Assembly: GCF_005844085.1 (NCBI RefSeq)
Contig: NZ_VCDI01000008.1
Span: 62,001 to 126,000, forward strand
DNA: 64,000 nucleotides
Reading direction: 5' to 3'
From: Lichenicoccus roseus
Lineage (GTDB): Bacteria > Pseudomonadota > Alphaproteobacteria > Acetobacterales > Acetobacteraceae
Numbering within the stretch: the stretch's first letter is position 1; the number at the start of each line of letters is the position of its first letter. The position numbers were made by a program, and so were the translations under genes. The notes under the pieces are model-generated. The model did not search any database. It was given only the letters and a program-made list of their open reading frames with translations, and was not told where the DNA came from. This document shows, in pieces, positions 27,721-37,600 of the stretch.

Positions 27721-28725
27721 CTACACAGTAGTTGTCTTAGGTTCACTCCGTAGCATCCCTGACACGACTAGTTGTTGGTCGACCCGGAGTTGAAGTAGCG
27801 CCCTCTTTCCCAGGGTATCCAGTAGGTCGGTGGCGTTCGGAGCCGTGCGGTCCAGGCCAAGGATTGCTTCTTCTTTCTCCGTCGGGGTGACGTCAATTCG
27901 GACGTGTCTGGAGCCGAGGAGCTTTGCGCACGCCTCGATAGTCAGCTCCTGTTGAGCGGCAAGTGTAACACCGAACAGGTCTAGTCCCCCGAACCTTGTC
28001 GGAAGCATTGAACCCAAGGTGCCATGTCCAGTCTGTGCCTGAGGCGAGCCACGTCTTACTCCGCCCGCCGTACCCAGGCTCAGGATGTCGCATTCTTCGA
28101 TTAGCGCGCCTTTGAAGCTTATCCATTCAATCAAAGCTATAAGGTCTGGCGCGTTGGCGATGATCCCCCCGTCGATCAGGGAGGAACCGCAAACTCGCTG
28201 ATCCGGAAAGTATGTCGGCGCGGCTGCGGATGCCATGACGGCCTGAAGAAGGGTCGCCTTGGCGAATTCCGCAGCGGGGCCTTCCCACGACCGGAAAATG
28301 GCCGCCCGCCGATGTTGACGGTTTGTCGCGACTACGAGCAGCGGCATCGCAAGGTCGCGAATCGGGGCATCCGCCGCGGGCCCAAGTATCTTTCTTGCAA
28401 CGGCCTCTAGCCCCACCGGGGAGTAACGGCTGCGGACCAATCCCAGCGCAGTGCGGTTCCACGGCATTTTTCGGCCGAGGATCCAGACGCTTCGGTCGAA
28501 GATTTGCTCACCGTGGCCGCGGAAAGCCGCAGCCATCTTCGACGCGGGAACGCCGCAGGCGATGCCCGCCGCCAACAGAGCACCGATAGAGGTTCCAGCG
28601 AGGACGTTAAACCTGGACTTTAGGGGGCAGCCAGCGCGGGCTTCTAGTTCCTCAAGGATACTGGCGGCGAACAGGCCGCGATATCCCCCGCCCGACAGGG
28701 CAAGAATCTGCTGCCTTTGGTTCAA
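27721..28725 (-). CDS. Patatin-like phospholipase, third gene of a Phd/PIN/patatin operon
   Basis: 334-residue cytosolic patatin-type lipid acyl hydrolase. It has the oxyanion loop SGGGYRGLFAA (11-21), the nucleophile elbow GTSIG (Ser46) and the catalytic DGG (Asp186), so the Ser-Asp dyad is intact. The length and GGGYRGLF opening resemble bacterial defence phospholipases such as CapV. No CD-NTase or other CBASS gene is present. Its ATG overlaps the stop of the PIN-like gene (ATGA), so it is translationally coupled to an antitoxin-PIN pair. It probably degrades membrane phospholipid when released from control (inference). Confidence 0.88.
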   Translation of the reverse strand: MNQRQQILALSGGGYRGLFAASILEELEARAGCPLKSRFNVLAGTSIGALLAAGIACGVPASKMAAAFRGHGEQIFDRSVWILGRKMPWNRTALGLVRSRYSPVGLEAVARKILGPAADAPIRDLAMPLLVVATNRQHRRAAIFRSWEGPAAEFAKATLLQAVMASAAAPTYFPDQRVCGSSLIDGGIIANAPDLIALIEWISFKGALIEECDILSLGTAGGVRRGSPQAQTGHGTLGSMLPTRFGGLDLFGVTLAAQQELTIEACAKLLGSRHVRIDVTPTEKEEAILGLDRTAPNATDLLDTLGKRALLQLRVDQQLVVSGMLRSEPKTTTV

Positions 28726-29126
28726 AGGGCCAGAGCCGATAGCGATAGCGTTCCGTGATAGGGCTGCGGGGCTTCAAGAAGTATGAGGTTGAAGACTAGA
28801 GCGGTCGCCACGACAAGCCGGTTGTCGTCGTCGAGGGCGACGTTCAAGCCGTTCTCGGTCACTTGCAGGTCTGTAGAAAGCAGTTCGGCCCATCGATCGG
28901 CGACTGTCTCATCGACCGGAATGAGGTGGCCGTGACTTTTGACCAAGGAGACCAAGCGGCGCAGGTTTCGTAGATAATCGCTAGCCCCCTTGGATTGCGA
29001 TATCTCGGACTTGGCCCTGGCGGCGGAGATAACGCTCAGGTGGATATCGGCGGCTTCGACGGTGGCAAGTCGTCCAGACATCCCCGCAGCAGCGTCCAGG
29101 GTCGCCTGTGTAGATAGGAGATACAT
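28722..29126 (-). CDS. Degenerate PIN-domain-like protein
   Basis: 134 residues. The layout is that of VapC-type PIN proteins: an opening MYLLSTQ where the family has MYLLDTN, a middle LRRLVSLVKSHGHLIPVDET, VADRWAELL, and DDDNRLVVATALVFNLILLE. The first catalytic Asp (LLDT to LLST) and the last acidic site (family N/D after LVT) are absent, while the Asp before VVATA is kept. It is probably not an active RNase. Its start overlaps the antitoxin stop by one base (TGATG) and its stop overlaps the phospholipase ATG. Confidence 0.7.
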   Translation of the reverse strand: MYLLSTQATLDAAAGMSGRLATVEAADIHLSVISAARAKSEISQSKGASDYLRNLRRLVSLVKSHGHLIPVDETVADRWAELLSTDLQVTENGLNVALDDDNRLVVATALVFNLILLEAPQPYHGTLSLSALAL

Positions 29127-29551
29127 CAGACGCCAGGAACCCTTTCAGAACCCTTTTTCCCAATCTGGTAGGCCTGGCGCCCTCGTCTACGTTGCGCCAT
29201 CTGAACTGGCTCCTTAATCCCGACGAAATCCGGCATCGCGGCAAGAGCCTCCGCGAACGAGCGCGGCCTACGCGCAATGGCGACTATCGACGCAAGCTGC
29301 CGAGCCGAAATAAGAACAACCCGGTCATCAGCGACTGTCCCGCCGACGACGCTTACCTTGCCAGCCCTCGCCTCCCGCAGGAGGGCAGCGACGTGGTCCC
29401 GGAAACTGCGCACGGTATTCGGCTCGATCCTCAAGAGAAGACTACGTATGGCAGACTCAATCTCTTGCTCGCTGGCCGCAGCGTCGACAACCAGGCGGAG
29501 ATCCTCAACTATGTTCTGCGTCTGGTGAGCTGCTGCCAGATCTTCAGCCAT
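29126..29551 (-). CDS. Phd/YefM-like antitoxin with helical N-terminal extension
   Basis: 141 residues from the ATG at 29551, which follows a good GGAGGGG site. Residues 1-55 form an acidic, helical segment (NIVEDLRLVVDAAASEQEIE). Residues about 57-110 read TVRSFRDHVAALLREARAGK and VLISARQLASIVAIA, the pattern of Phd/YefM DNA-binding antitoxins. The C-terminus is basic (RRRGRQAYQIGKKG). It heads the three-gene operon, and twin GTGGCCAC sites stand directly upstream, so it probably represses its own promoter. Confidence 0.72.
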   Translation of the reverse strand: MAEDLAAAHQTQNIVEDLRLVVDAAASEQEIESAIRSLLLRIEPNTVRSFRDHVAALLREARAGKVSVVGGTVADDRVVLISARQLASIVAIARRPRSFAEALAAMPDFVGIKEPVQMAQRRRGRQAYQIGKKGSERVPGV

Positions 29552-29570
29552 GCCAACCCCTCCAGTCCAT

Positions 29571-29600
29571 GTGGCCACATATAGACACAAAGGTGGCCAC
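29571..29600 (-). promoter_or_regulatory. Twin GTGGCCAC operator of the Phd/PIN/patatin operon
   Basis: Two perfect GTGGCCAC palindromes (29571-29578 and 29593-29600) stand 22 bp apart, two helical turns, just upstream of the ribosome site of the antitoxin gene. This is the usual layout for cooperative antitoxin binding. Confidence 0.55.
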
Positions 29601-29931
29601 GGCTCAAGTCTCTTGGGGAAGGCCGCCTTCAGTGAGCAGGTATGGCGCTTCTGACTGAGTTCGTCCCACGCCAGCGGCTGGACCCGTCCGAGCGGCCCAG
29701 AGGCGTCAGGGGATAGGCGCCCGGGGCGTATGCCTTGGCCGGGCCGCGGAAGGCCCCGGACCGGAATTACGGGTGGAGCTGTTAGTATCGGCTGCTTTCG
29801 TCTGATGATGCGCGCCCTTCGGCGCCAGCCACCCGTCCCGCGGGAGCCAAGCTTCCCGACCTGCAAGCTACACCCTGGCAGAATGTCACATCAGACGAAG
29901 CCTCCCTTGGTAGGCGGCCTTGCGGCCTCGT
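29601..29931. other. Intergenic region
   Basis: About 330 bases between the divergent antitoxin operon and the barrel-protein gene. I see no convincing gene in it. Confidence 0.5.
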
Positions 29932-29949
29932 TATATCTAGGCAGATATA
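29932..29949. repeat. Inverted repeat upstream of the barrel-protein gene
   Basis: TATATCT AGGC AGATATA, a perfect 7-bp inverted repeat 25 bp before the start at 29974. It is likely an operator for a regulator not identified here. Confidence 0.4.
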
Positions 29950-29973
29950 GCGCGCCCGGGATAGGAGGTGCGC

Positions 29974-30990
29974 ATGAAGACTGCTCAATCGCTCGCAAGG
30001 TTGGCCTCCGCAACCGCGGTGTGCGTTGGGCTTTCGCCCTGGGCAAAGGCCGACCCAGCCCTGGTACCGAAACCGCAGCTGTCGTTGCCCAGTGCTGCTC
30101 CCGCGCCCGTGGGAGCTACCACGTCTGATCCCGCCGCCGGGCCTGACGGCTCAGCCGTCTCGGCACCCTCTGCTCAGCAACCTCAGGGTGATGGGATCAT
30201 CGGCTACTTTGAGGACTGGATGGATCGAGCAAGCCGAGCCCAGGATGAACAGCCCCACTGGATGACGCCGGTTGTGACTGTGACACCTCGCCTTGAGCAG
30301 GAGGTCCGCTATGACCAGCTTTGGGAGCGACGAGGCAATGGCTCGACCCTGGACATTTTCGACAACAACAAAGGCCTGGAGCTCATCCCAACCGAAACGA
30401 ACGAGATCCTGATCAACCCACCCGCCTACCAGTACAAAGGCAACACATCATCTCCAGCGAACGGCTGGCTTGATGACCAATTTCTGGTGGTCAAGCAGCG
30501 CCTGCTCAGCGCCAACGAGCAGAACGGGAACTACATCGTGACAGCCTTCCTTGGCGTCACGGCGGCGTCGGGTAATGCTGCGTTTACCAACAAGACCTGG
30601 ATTGTCACCCCAACCATCGCTGGAGGAAAAGGCTGGGGTAACTTTGACGTCCAGGCCACTAGCGGTATAGCTGTACCATTCCAGCACACCAACCAGTTGG
30701 GCAAGGCAGTCGCGACAAACATTGCCCTTCAGTATCATCTACTCACCTACATCTGGCCCGAATTCGAACTCAACGACACCTACTGGATCGACGGTAAGGA
30801 ACGCGGCGGCAAGAACCAGCTGCTCCTGACACCTGGGGTCATCTTTGGCCGCTTTGTCATTCATAAGCGTATCAAGGCCATCATCGGTGGCGGCTATCAG
30901 TTCGCGGTCACCCCCAGATACGTCGTCACCACAGAGCAGACTCCGGCATACAACCACGCGTGGATCCTGACCGGCCGAATTACCTTCTAG
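29974..30990 (+). CDS. Hypothetical outer-membrane beta-barrel protein
   Basis: 338 residues from the ATG at 29974, which follows AGGAGG by five bases. A signal peptide (ending WAKADP) and a Pro/Ala/Ser linker (about 25-75) precede strand-rich sequence (WLDDQFLVVKQRLLSANEQN, NYIVTAFLGVTAASGNAAF, FGRFVIHKRIKAIIGGGYQF) and a C-terminal ILTGRITF with final Phe. This fits an outer-membrane barrel. I do not recognise the family. Confidence 0.7.
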   Translation: MKTAQSLARLASATAVCVGLSPWAKADPALVPKPQLSLPSAAPAPVGATTSDPAAGPDGSAVSAPSAQQPQGDGIIGYFEDWMDRASRAQDEQPHWMTPVVTVTPRLEQEVRYDQLWERRGNGSTLDIFDNNKGLELIPTETNEILINPPAYQYKGNTSSPANGWLDDQFLVVKQRLLSANEQNGNYIVTAFLGVTAASGNAAFTNKTWIVTPTIAGGKGWGNFDVQATSGIAVPFQHTNQLGKAVATNIALQYHLLTYIWPEFELNDTYWIDGKERGGKNQLLLTPGVIFGRFVIHKRIKAIIGGGYQFAVTPRYVVTTEQTPAYNHAWILTGRITF

Positions 30991-31176
30991 GCATGGGAGA
31001 ACAGGAGAATAGAATGGCGTGGAGCTCAACTCTAATTTTGATAGAGAGTTGCGCACGTCTACGCCGCAACAAGACCATCGTAGGCGTTACCGCAGTGTCT
31101 GTATCGCCCAATCCGCATTCTACTTCGCAGCTATTTTGGCCGTGTCATCCTGCGTTTTGTGATGCCAACAATTACC

Positions 31177-31341
31177 TCACTTCGTTGCAGAGTCCTCCAT
31201 TACCCCGTTTGGAAGGACGCCGGTGAGCGGCGGCATCCCATTGTTCAGCTGCTCGTTAGAGATTTGCCGAGGATGATAGCTTTCACAGCCCGCGAGGACG
31301 GCCAGCGAAGCGATTGAGGCGAGCACCAGTAGAATCTTCAT
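31177..31341 (-). CDS. Small lipoprotein with PLTGVLPNGVMED tail
   Basis: 54 residues from the ATG at 31341 (MKILLVLASIASLAVLAGC, lipobox LAGC). The mature part is ESYHPRQISNEQLNNGMPP and a tail TGVLPNGVMEDSATK. A paralogue of identical length, but with an in-frame stop, lies at 42190-42354. The conserved tail suggests a shared partner. An inverted repeat (CAACTCT...AGAGTTG, 31027-31051) lies beyond its 3' end. Confidence 0.6.
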   Translation of the reverse strand: MKILLVLASIASLAVLAGCESYHPRQISNEQLNNGMPPLTGVLPNGVMEDSATK

Positions 31342-31422
31342 GACAGGATGCAACTCCGGGCGGGATGGAACCGTGTGGCTGACCAAAGATGCCTACCCAT
31401 CGATCAGCCACTTAGGTGCAGG

Positions 31423-31698
31423 CTACTGCGGCGGCCGTGAAGCGTTCTGCTGCGCCATCCTGCCGCTTGAGGTCTGATTGGCCTGCGCATGTTGATCCTG
31501 CGGGCTGAAGGCTTTGCGCATCGCGCCCAGCTGGTTTTCGGGTGCGGAGCCCGGGGGAACCGAGAGATCCCGGCTCGGTTGCTCGCCCACGCCGTGGTCG
31601 AGTGTCTGAGCGCAAAGTACTGTTGGGACGGTTGCCATGCTGGCTGCAAGAGCGCCCACGACGGCCAGTCGTGTGAGCGAGATGATACGTGTCTTCAT
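31423..31698 (-). CDS. Secreted hypothetical protein
   Basis: 91 residues with a signal peptide (about 1-30, MKTRIISLTRLAVVGALAAS..., ending LCAQ). The mature 60 residues are Gln/Ser/Pro/Ala-rich (GEQPSRDLSVPPGSAPENQL, AFSPQDQHAQANQTSSG). Low complexity, probably disordered in the periplasm. It is transcribed with, and 81 bp upstream of, the small lipoprotein gene. No recognised family. Confidence 0.6.
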   Translation of the reverse strand: MKTRIISLTRLAVVGALAASMATVPTVLCAQTLDHGVGEQPSRDLSVPPGSAPENQLGAMRKAFSPQDQHAQANQTSSGRMAQQNASRPPQ

Positions 31699-32212
31699 AG
31701 AATTACACTCCTGAGGGTTCAGATCTTGTTCTTGACTGTGAGTAGGCGATTCTGTGAGACCAGGCGCTTGACGACTGCGTGGCTTGCTTTATGCAATCGA
31801 GAGATCCGGTTGCCGTCCTCTCGTACCCCAGCTGGCCACCTAAGCTGCCTCCTTAATTCCGTCGCGGTAGTTTGTGCTACTCTTGGGGTACGTGATGAAT
31901 ACTACGCTCCAGCCTCACGACAGGCTGTAACCGTTTTGTAAAATCGGTTTTAATTGGACTCCCACTTGCGGTGCAGTAGCGAGACGGTCGTCGATGCTGC
32001 AAACGGGAGTCTCACTGTCCGATGCTGTTCAAGGCAACTGACCTCTTGACGGAGCCCGGCCTTGGAAGGGTGTCGAGCCCGGTGACGGTCATGTCGGAGG
32101 GTCAAGAACCTCGGATCTGTGCCCTCACCTTCCCGTGGACACGGCTCTTGATCCGGGCCGCATGCCCGTGATGATAACCGCTGGCCAAGCGCCGACGCCT
32201 AACATGCCGCGC
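31699..32212. other. Intergenic region before the two-component genes
   Basis: About 500 bases. It holds an AT-rich inverted patch (AACCGTTTTGTAAAATCGGTTT, 31927-31948, in two overlapping halves) and otherwise no gene I can support. It is the likely promoter region for the regulator operon. Confidence 0.35.
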
Positions 32213-32896
32213 ATGACGGGCCCGCAGGTGCTTCTGATTGAGGATGACGGCAAGCTTGCGTTGGACGTTGCGGAGGACCTTGGTGTCCGCGACTTCGTAG
32301 TCACCGTCGTTGGCACGGGTCCGGAGGGGCTCGAGCGCGCGACCAGTGGCAACTTCGACGTTCTTGTCGTGGACCGGATGCTGCCGGGTCTCGACGGGCT
32401 TGCCCTGATCGAGCAGTTACGTCGGCAAGGAAGTCGCACTCCTGTTTTGGTGCTAAGCGCGTTGTCAGCCGTTGATGACCGTATCAGCGGACTCAAGGCA
32501 GGCGGTGACGACTACCTGACCAAGCCCTTCGCTCTGGCGGAGCTGGCGGCTCGCCTGGAAGCGTTGCTCCGTCGGCCGATCGAGGCCCGCGAGAGTGTTC
32601 TACATGTTGGCCCGATCGTTATGGATTTGATTGACGGCACCGTTCTGCGCGGCAATCGCCTAATCGAACTACTGCCCAGAGAGTTTCGGCTCCTGGAGTA
32701 TTTGCTCCGTCGCCCCGACTGCATACTGACCCGGGACATGCTGCTCGAGGATGTCTGGCATTACCGCTTCATCCCGCAAACCAATCTTGTTGATGTGCAT
32801 ATCGGCAAACTGCGCCGTAAAGTGGATGCTCCAGGGGAGGCGCCCTTGATCCACAGCATCCGGGGTGCCGGATTCATGCTCCGCATCAGCAATTGA
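32213..32896 (+). CDS. OmpR/PhoB-family response regulator
   Basis: About 227 residues from the ATG at 32213, chosen because it stands two codons before the first beta strand (PQVLLIEDD); in-frame ATGs at 32162 and 32171 would add up to 17 residues. The receiver domain has the acidic pair EDD, phosphorylated Asp in LVVDRMLPGLDG, Ser/Thr at VLSA and Lys in YLTKPF. The C-terminal winged helix (LPREFRLLEYLLRRPDCILT, VDVHIGKLRRKVD, IRGAGFML) is OmpR-type. It probably controls the RND pump operon downstream. Confidence 0.9.
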   Translation: MTGPQVLLIEDDGKLALDVAEDLGVRDFVVTVVGTGPEGLERATSGNFDVLVVDRMLPGLDGLALIEQLRRQGSRTPVLVLSALSAVDDRISGLKAGGDDYLTKPFALAELAARLEALLRRPIEARESVLHVGPIVMDLIDGTVLRGNRLIELLPREFRLLEYLLRRPDCILTRDMLLEDVWHYRFIPQTNLVDVHIGKLRRKVDAPGEAPLIHSIRGAGFMLRISN

Positions 32897-32904
32897 CGTC
32901 TCTG

Positions 32905-34299
32905 ATGCCACGGATGTCTACGCCGGGCTCCATCTTCAGCACCGGCACCTTCCGCTTGTCCTTGGGCTCCGCCGGGTTTCTGGCCGCAGCCCTATTGCTG
33001 CAGTCAGCCCTGATCTTCTGGCAGACCACCAGCTACCAGATTATGCGGACCGACCTGATGCTGTCCCGGGAGGCCGCCTTGATTACGGCGCAAAGCCGCC
33101 CGGTGCTCGACCAGCAGCTGCGCATGCGAGCCTCGGACGACCTGCACCTGCTCATCCCCGGCGCCGGTCTGTTTGACGCGCAGCACCGGGTGCTGAACGG
33201 CAACCTGCCGGTCTGGCCTGAGGGGCTGCAGCCGGACGGCCCGGTGCGCCAGATGGTGGTAAACCCGATTGGGCAGGGACCGCGCTCCGTACGAGCCCAG
33301 GCTCTTCGCTTACGCAACGGCGACATCCTGGTGCTGGCGCGGGGCTTACGCGACCTCGAGGAGGTGCGCAGCGTGGTGCTGAGGGCGCTCCTGCTGTGCG
33401 CCGTGCCCTCAATCCTGGTTGCGTTAGCCGGTGGCGCCTGGCTCAGTCACCGTGCGCTCCTTCGGGTTGGGATCATGCACCGGGCTATCGATCGCATCAT
33501 GAGCGGCGACCTGCATGAGCGGCTACCAGCGGGGCGTGAGCGAGACGACCTCGACCGGCTGGCAGGGAGCGTGAACCGCATGCTCGACCGGCTCGAGTAC
33601 CTGGTGGACGAAATCAAAGGCGTGGGGGATGACATCGCTCATGACCTGCGAACGCCCCTGGCGCGGGTCCGCACCCGGCTGGAGCGCGCCCGTAGCTCGC
33701 CTGAGGGCGGCGAATTCATGGGCGAGGCCATCGAGAGAGCCATCATCGACCTCGACCAGTGCTTCGCCGTCATCACCGCACTGCTGCGGATCGGAGAGAT
33801 CGAGAATGGACGCCGACGGGCAGCCTTTGCAACCGTGGCCCTAGACGAGCTCGTCGCAGACATTTTCGACCTCTACGAGCCTATCGCGGAAGCCCGGCAG
33901 ATCGCCCTGGTCGTAGTCGATTGCGAACCGGTCCGCGTGCACGGCGACCGTGACTTGCTCATCGAGCTGCTGGCCAACCTGATCGACAACGCCATCAAGT
34001 TCACGCCCGAAGGCGGCCGGGTTGAGGTTGGCGCCGAGACTAGTGGCACGAACGCTGTCCTGCATGTCGCTGATACCGGGCCCGGCATAGCGCCCGCGGA
34101 GCGCGTAGCAGTGCTTGCCCGCTTCTACCGTTCTGATAAGAGCCGACATATTGCTGGCAATGGGCTCGGCCTAAGCTTGGTTGGAGCCATTGCCCGGTTG
34201 CACGACGCCCGCATCAGCATCTCGGAGGCTGGTCCACTTCCTCGATTAGGCTGCTTGATCGAGGTCACCATGGCGGCGACATCGATCGGTCGGCCGTAA
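32905..34299 (+). CDS. Sensor histidine kinase
   Basis: 464-residue inner-membrane kinase. A first membrane helix (about 18-40), a periplasmic region, and a second helix (VVLRALLLCAVPSILVALAG) lead to a HAMP linker, then the H-box DDIAHDLRTPLARVRTRLE, and HATPase motifs NLIDNAIKFTPEG, DTGPGIAP and GNGLGLSLV. Start: ATG at 32905, eight bases after the regulator stop; 32914 is also possible. Partner of the preceding response regulator. Confidence 0.9.
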   Translation: MPRMSTPGSIFSTGTFRLSLGSAGFLAAALLLQSALIFWQTTSYQIMRTDLMLSREAALITAQSRPVLDQQLRMRASDDLHLLIPGAGLFDAQHRVLNGNLPVWPEGLQPDGPVRQMVVNPIGQGPRSVRAQALRLRNGDILVLARGLRDLEEVRSVVLRALLLCAVPSILVALAGGAWLSHRALLRVGIMHRAIDRIMSGDLHERLPAGRERDDLDRLAGSVNRMLDRLEYLVDEIKGVGDDIAHDLRTPLARVRTRLERARSSPEGGEFMGEAIERAIIDLDQCFAVITALLRIGEIENGRRRAAFATVALDELVADIFDLYEPIAEARQIALVVVDCEPVRVHGDRDLLIELLANLIDNAIKFTPEGGRVEVGAETSGTNAVLHVADTGPGIAPAERVAVLARFYRSDKSRHIAGNGLGLSLVGAIARLHDARISISEAGPLPRLGCLIEVTMAATSIGRP

Positions 34300-34413
34300 C
34301 ACATTAAATGCGGCCACTCGACCGTCTCGCCGTAAAGGTTGGCCCCATCTGCCCAGCACTAAGAAGAGTCATGACAGCCTTAAAAGCTCACTGGGAATGG
34401 ATGAGGAGATATA

Positions 34414-34566
34414 ATGCCGATGCATCATTCTGGGATATTGTTGACTGCCAGTCTTGGCCTCAATGCCATCCAAATCCTTCAAGGGCGAACAGAATGTTTA
34501 GGTTTACTGCAAGATGGTATCATAAGTAGGCTCGTCGTCACTTTGTCGCGGGTAGGCCTCCCGTGA
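34414..34566 (+). CDS. Possible small ORF before the RND pump
   Basis: 50 codons with an AGGAG ribosome site eight bases upstream. It starts MPMHHSGILLTASLGLNAIQ. Nothing else supports it. The rest of 34300-34699 shows no clear feature. Confidence 0.25.
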   Translation: MPMHHSGILLTASLGLNAIQILQGRTECLGLLQDGIISRLVVTLSRVGLP

Positions 34567-34699
34567 TCGCAGACTTAAAAGTTATTTTCATATGTGACCC
34601 TCCACCGGTCGGCTATGTGCCTTCGGCGCTGATGATCGGTTCGGGGCGCCATGACCTGGGCCAAGCTCGAGAGCAAGCAAACCGCATGATGACCATCCG

Positions 34700-37600
34700 A
34701 TGAATGCCATAGTCCTGGTCGCCCTGCGGAGGCCTCTTACCTTCGTGGTGATGAGCATCCTGATCGTGCTGTTCGGGGTCATGGCGGTATTCAAGACGCC
34801 GACCGACATCTTCCCGAACATCAAAATCCCGGTCGTCGCCGTGGTCTGGACCTATACCGGCCTGCTGCCCAACGACATGTCCGGTCGCGTCATCTACTAC
34901 TATGAGCGCTCGCTGACCGCGACGGTTGAGAACATCGAGCACATCGAGAGCCAGTCGCTCTACGGCCGCGGCATTGTCAAAATCTTCTTCCAGCCCGGCA
35001 CCGACACCGCCGCCGCCCAGGCGCAGATCACCTCGATCTCGCAGACCGTGCTCAAGCAGATGCCAGCTGGCATCACCCCGCCGCAGGTGCTGTCGTACAA
35101 CGCATCCTCGGTCCCGGTGCTGGACCTGCAGGTCTCGGCGCCGGGCATGACCTCGTCGCAGGTCTACGACATGGCGTCCAACCTGATCCGGCCCCAGCTT
35201 ATCTCGGTACGCGGGGCGGCCATCCCCACCCCCTATGGCGGCGCCTCGCTGAACGTCGAGATCGACCTCGACCAGCGCAAGCTGCTGGCGCACGGTCTCT
35301 CCGCCACCGATGTCGGCCGCGCACTCGCCACCCAGAACGTGGTACTACCGGCGGGCGACCAGAAGATTGGCGCCATCGACTACATGGTCGAGACCAACTC
35401 GACGCCGCTCAAGGTGGAGCAGTTCAACGACCTGCCGATCAAGCAGGTCGGCAACGCTGTGGTGTATCTGCGGGACGTCGCGCACGTCTATCGCGGCTCG
35501 CCGCCGCAGCAGAACGCGGTGCTGGTGCACGGCAAGCAAGCGGTGCTCATCGAGGTGCTGAAGAGCGGCGACGCCTCCACGCTGGCGGTGGTCAGTGGCA
35601 TCAAGGCGATGCTCCCCAGTATCCTCAAGACGCTGCCGCCCGGCACCACCATCACCCCAATCAACGACGCTTCCGGCTTCGTCCGGGACAGCGTGTTCGA
35701 GGTGGTGCAGGAGATGGTCACCGCCGCCGTCCTCACCGGGCTCACGGTGCTGCTGTTCCTCGGTTCCTGGCGATCAACCCTGATCGTGGCGACCTCAATC
35801 CCGCTGGCCATCCTGTGCTCGGTGCTCGCGCTTTCCTGGCTCGGCCAGACCATCAACGTCATGACGCTGGGCGGCCTGGCGCTGGCCGTCGGCATCCTGG
35901 TCGACGACGCCACCGTGATGATCGAGAACATCGATTCCCATCTCGAGCACGGCGCCGAGCTCGAGCCCGGCATCATCGAGGCTGCGAACCAGATCGTGGT
36001 GCCGACCTTCGTGGCAACGCTGTGCATCTGTATCGTCTGGCTGCCGCTGTTCCAGCTTTCCGGCATCGGCGGCTGGCTGTTCATGCCGCTGGCGGAGGCC
36101 ATCATCTTCGCGATGATCGCCTCCTTCATCCTGTCGCGCACCCTGGTGCCAACGATGGCGGCCTGGCTGCTGCGCGCCCAGGTGGCGCAGCATGCCAAGG
36201 GCCCAAACCCCAACCCGGGCCCATTCGGGCGCTTTCAGCGCGGCTTCGAGCGGCGCTTCACCAATTTCCGCGAAGGCTACCAGAGTGCCCTCACAGGCAT
36301 CGTGGCAATCCGTGGCCGCTTCATCCTGGGCTTCCTCGCAGCCGCGCTGGCTTCGCTGCTGCTGATCCCGTCGCTGGGCCGCGACTTCTTCCCGAGCATC
36401 AAGTCGGGTGAGATCGACATGCACATGCGGGCCCCCATAGGCACGCGCTTGGAAGATGCCTCGATGATCTCGGTGCTGGTCAACAAGTCGGTGCGCCAGC
36501 TGCTGCCGGGGAAAGTCAGCAATTTGGTCGATAACTGCGGCCTTCCGGCGAGCGGCATCAACGAGGCCTACAACTCGACCGGGACCATCGGACCGCAGGA
36601 TTGCGACATCACCATCAGCCTCAAGGATGACGCCGCCCCTGTTGACGACTACCGGGCGTTGCTACGCCGTCAGTTGCCCAAGCGCTTCCCTGGCACCGTA
36701 TTCACGTTCCTGCCCGGCGACATCACCGCGAAGATCCTGAACTTCGGCCTGCCCGCGCCAATCGACGTGCAGGTCTCCGGCCGTGGCCTTGCCGCCAACC
36801 TGGCTTACGCCGAACAGATGGTCGCACGCCTACGCCGTATTCCGGGCATCGCCGACGTGCACATCCAGCAGGCCTTTAACGAGCCAACCCTGCGCGTCGC
36901 TTCCAAGCGCTCCTATGCGCTCGGCACCGGCTTGACTGAAGCCAACATTGCCAACAACGCGCTTGCCACCCTGTCGGGCAGCGGCCAGACCGCACCGACC
37001 TACTGGCTGGACCCGAGCAACGGCATCTCGCACCTGGTCAACACCCAAACCCCGCAGAGCCAGCTCACCAGCATGAACGACCTGGAGACCATTCCGGTCG
37101 ACAAGGGCGACGGTAACCCGGGGGGCAAGGACATCCAGCTGCTGGGCGGCCTCAGCCATATCACCCAGACCGCCAGCGCGCTGCTGAACTCGCACTACAG
37201 CATCCTGCCGGTGATCGACATCTTCGCCACCAATCAGGCCCGCGACCTCGGCGCCGTCAACGACGCAGTGGCCGACGTGGTGCAGCAGATGAGCGGCAGC
37301 GTGCCGCATGGCGCCAGCGTACATCTGCGTGGCCAGGCGACCACGATGGGGACCGCCTACGTGCAGCTCATCGAGGGCCTCGCCCTGTCGATCCTGCTGG
37401 TCTACCTGGTGATCGTGGTGAACTTCCAGTCCTGGCTGGACCCCTTCATCATCATCTCGGCGCTTCCTGCGGCACTAGCGGGCATTGTCTGGAGCCTGTT
37501 CCTGACCCACACAACTCTGTCGGTGCCTGCGCTGACCGGCGCCATTATGTGCATGGGCACCGCGACTGCGAATTCCATCCTGGTGGTGTCTTTTGCCCGC

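Noticed and set aside
27721-28725. CBASS system with CapV-type effector
   Set aside because: The patatin is similar in layout to CapV, but no CD-NTase or associated gene is present within 10 kb, and the operon partners are antitoxin- and PIN-like.
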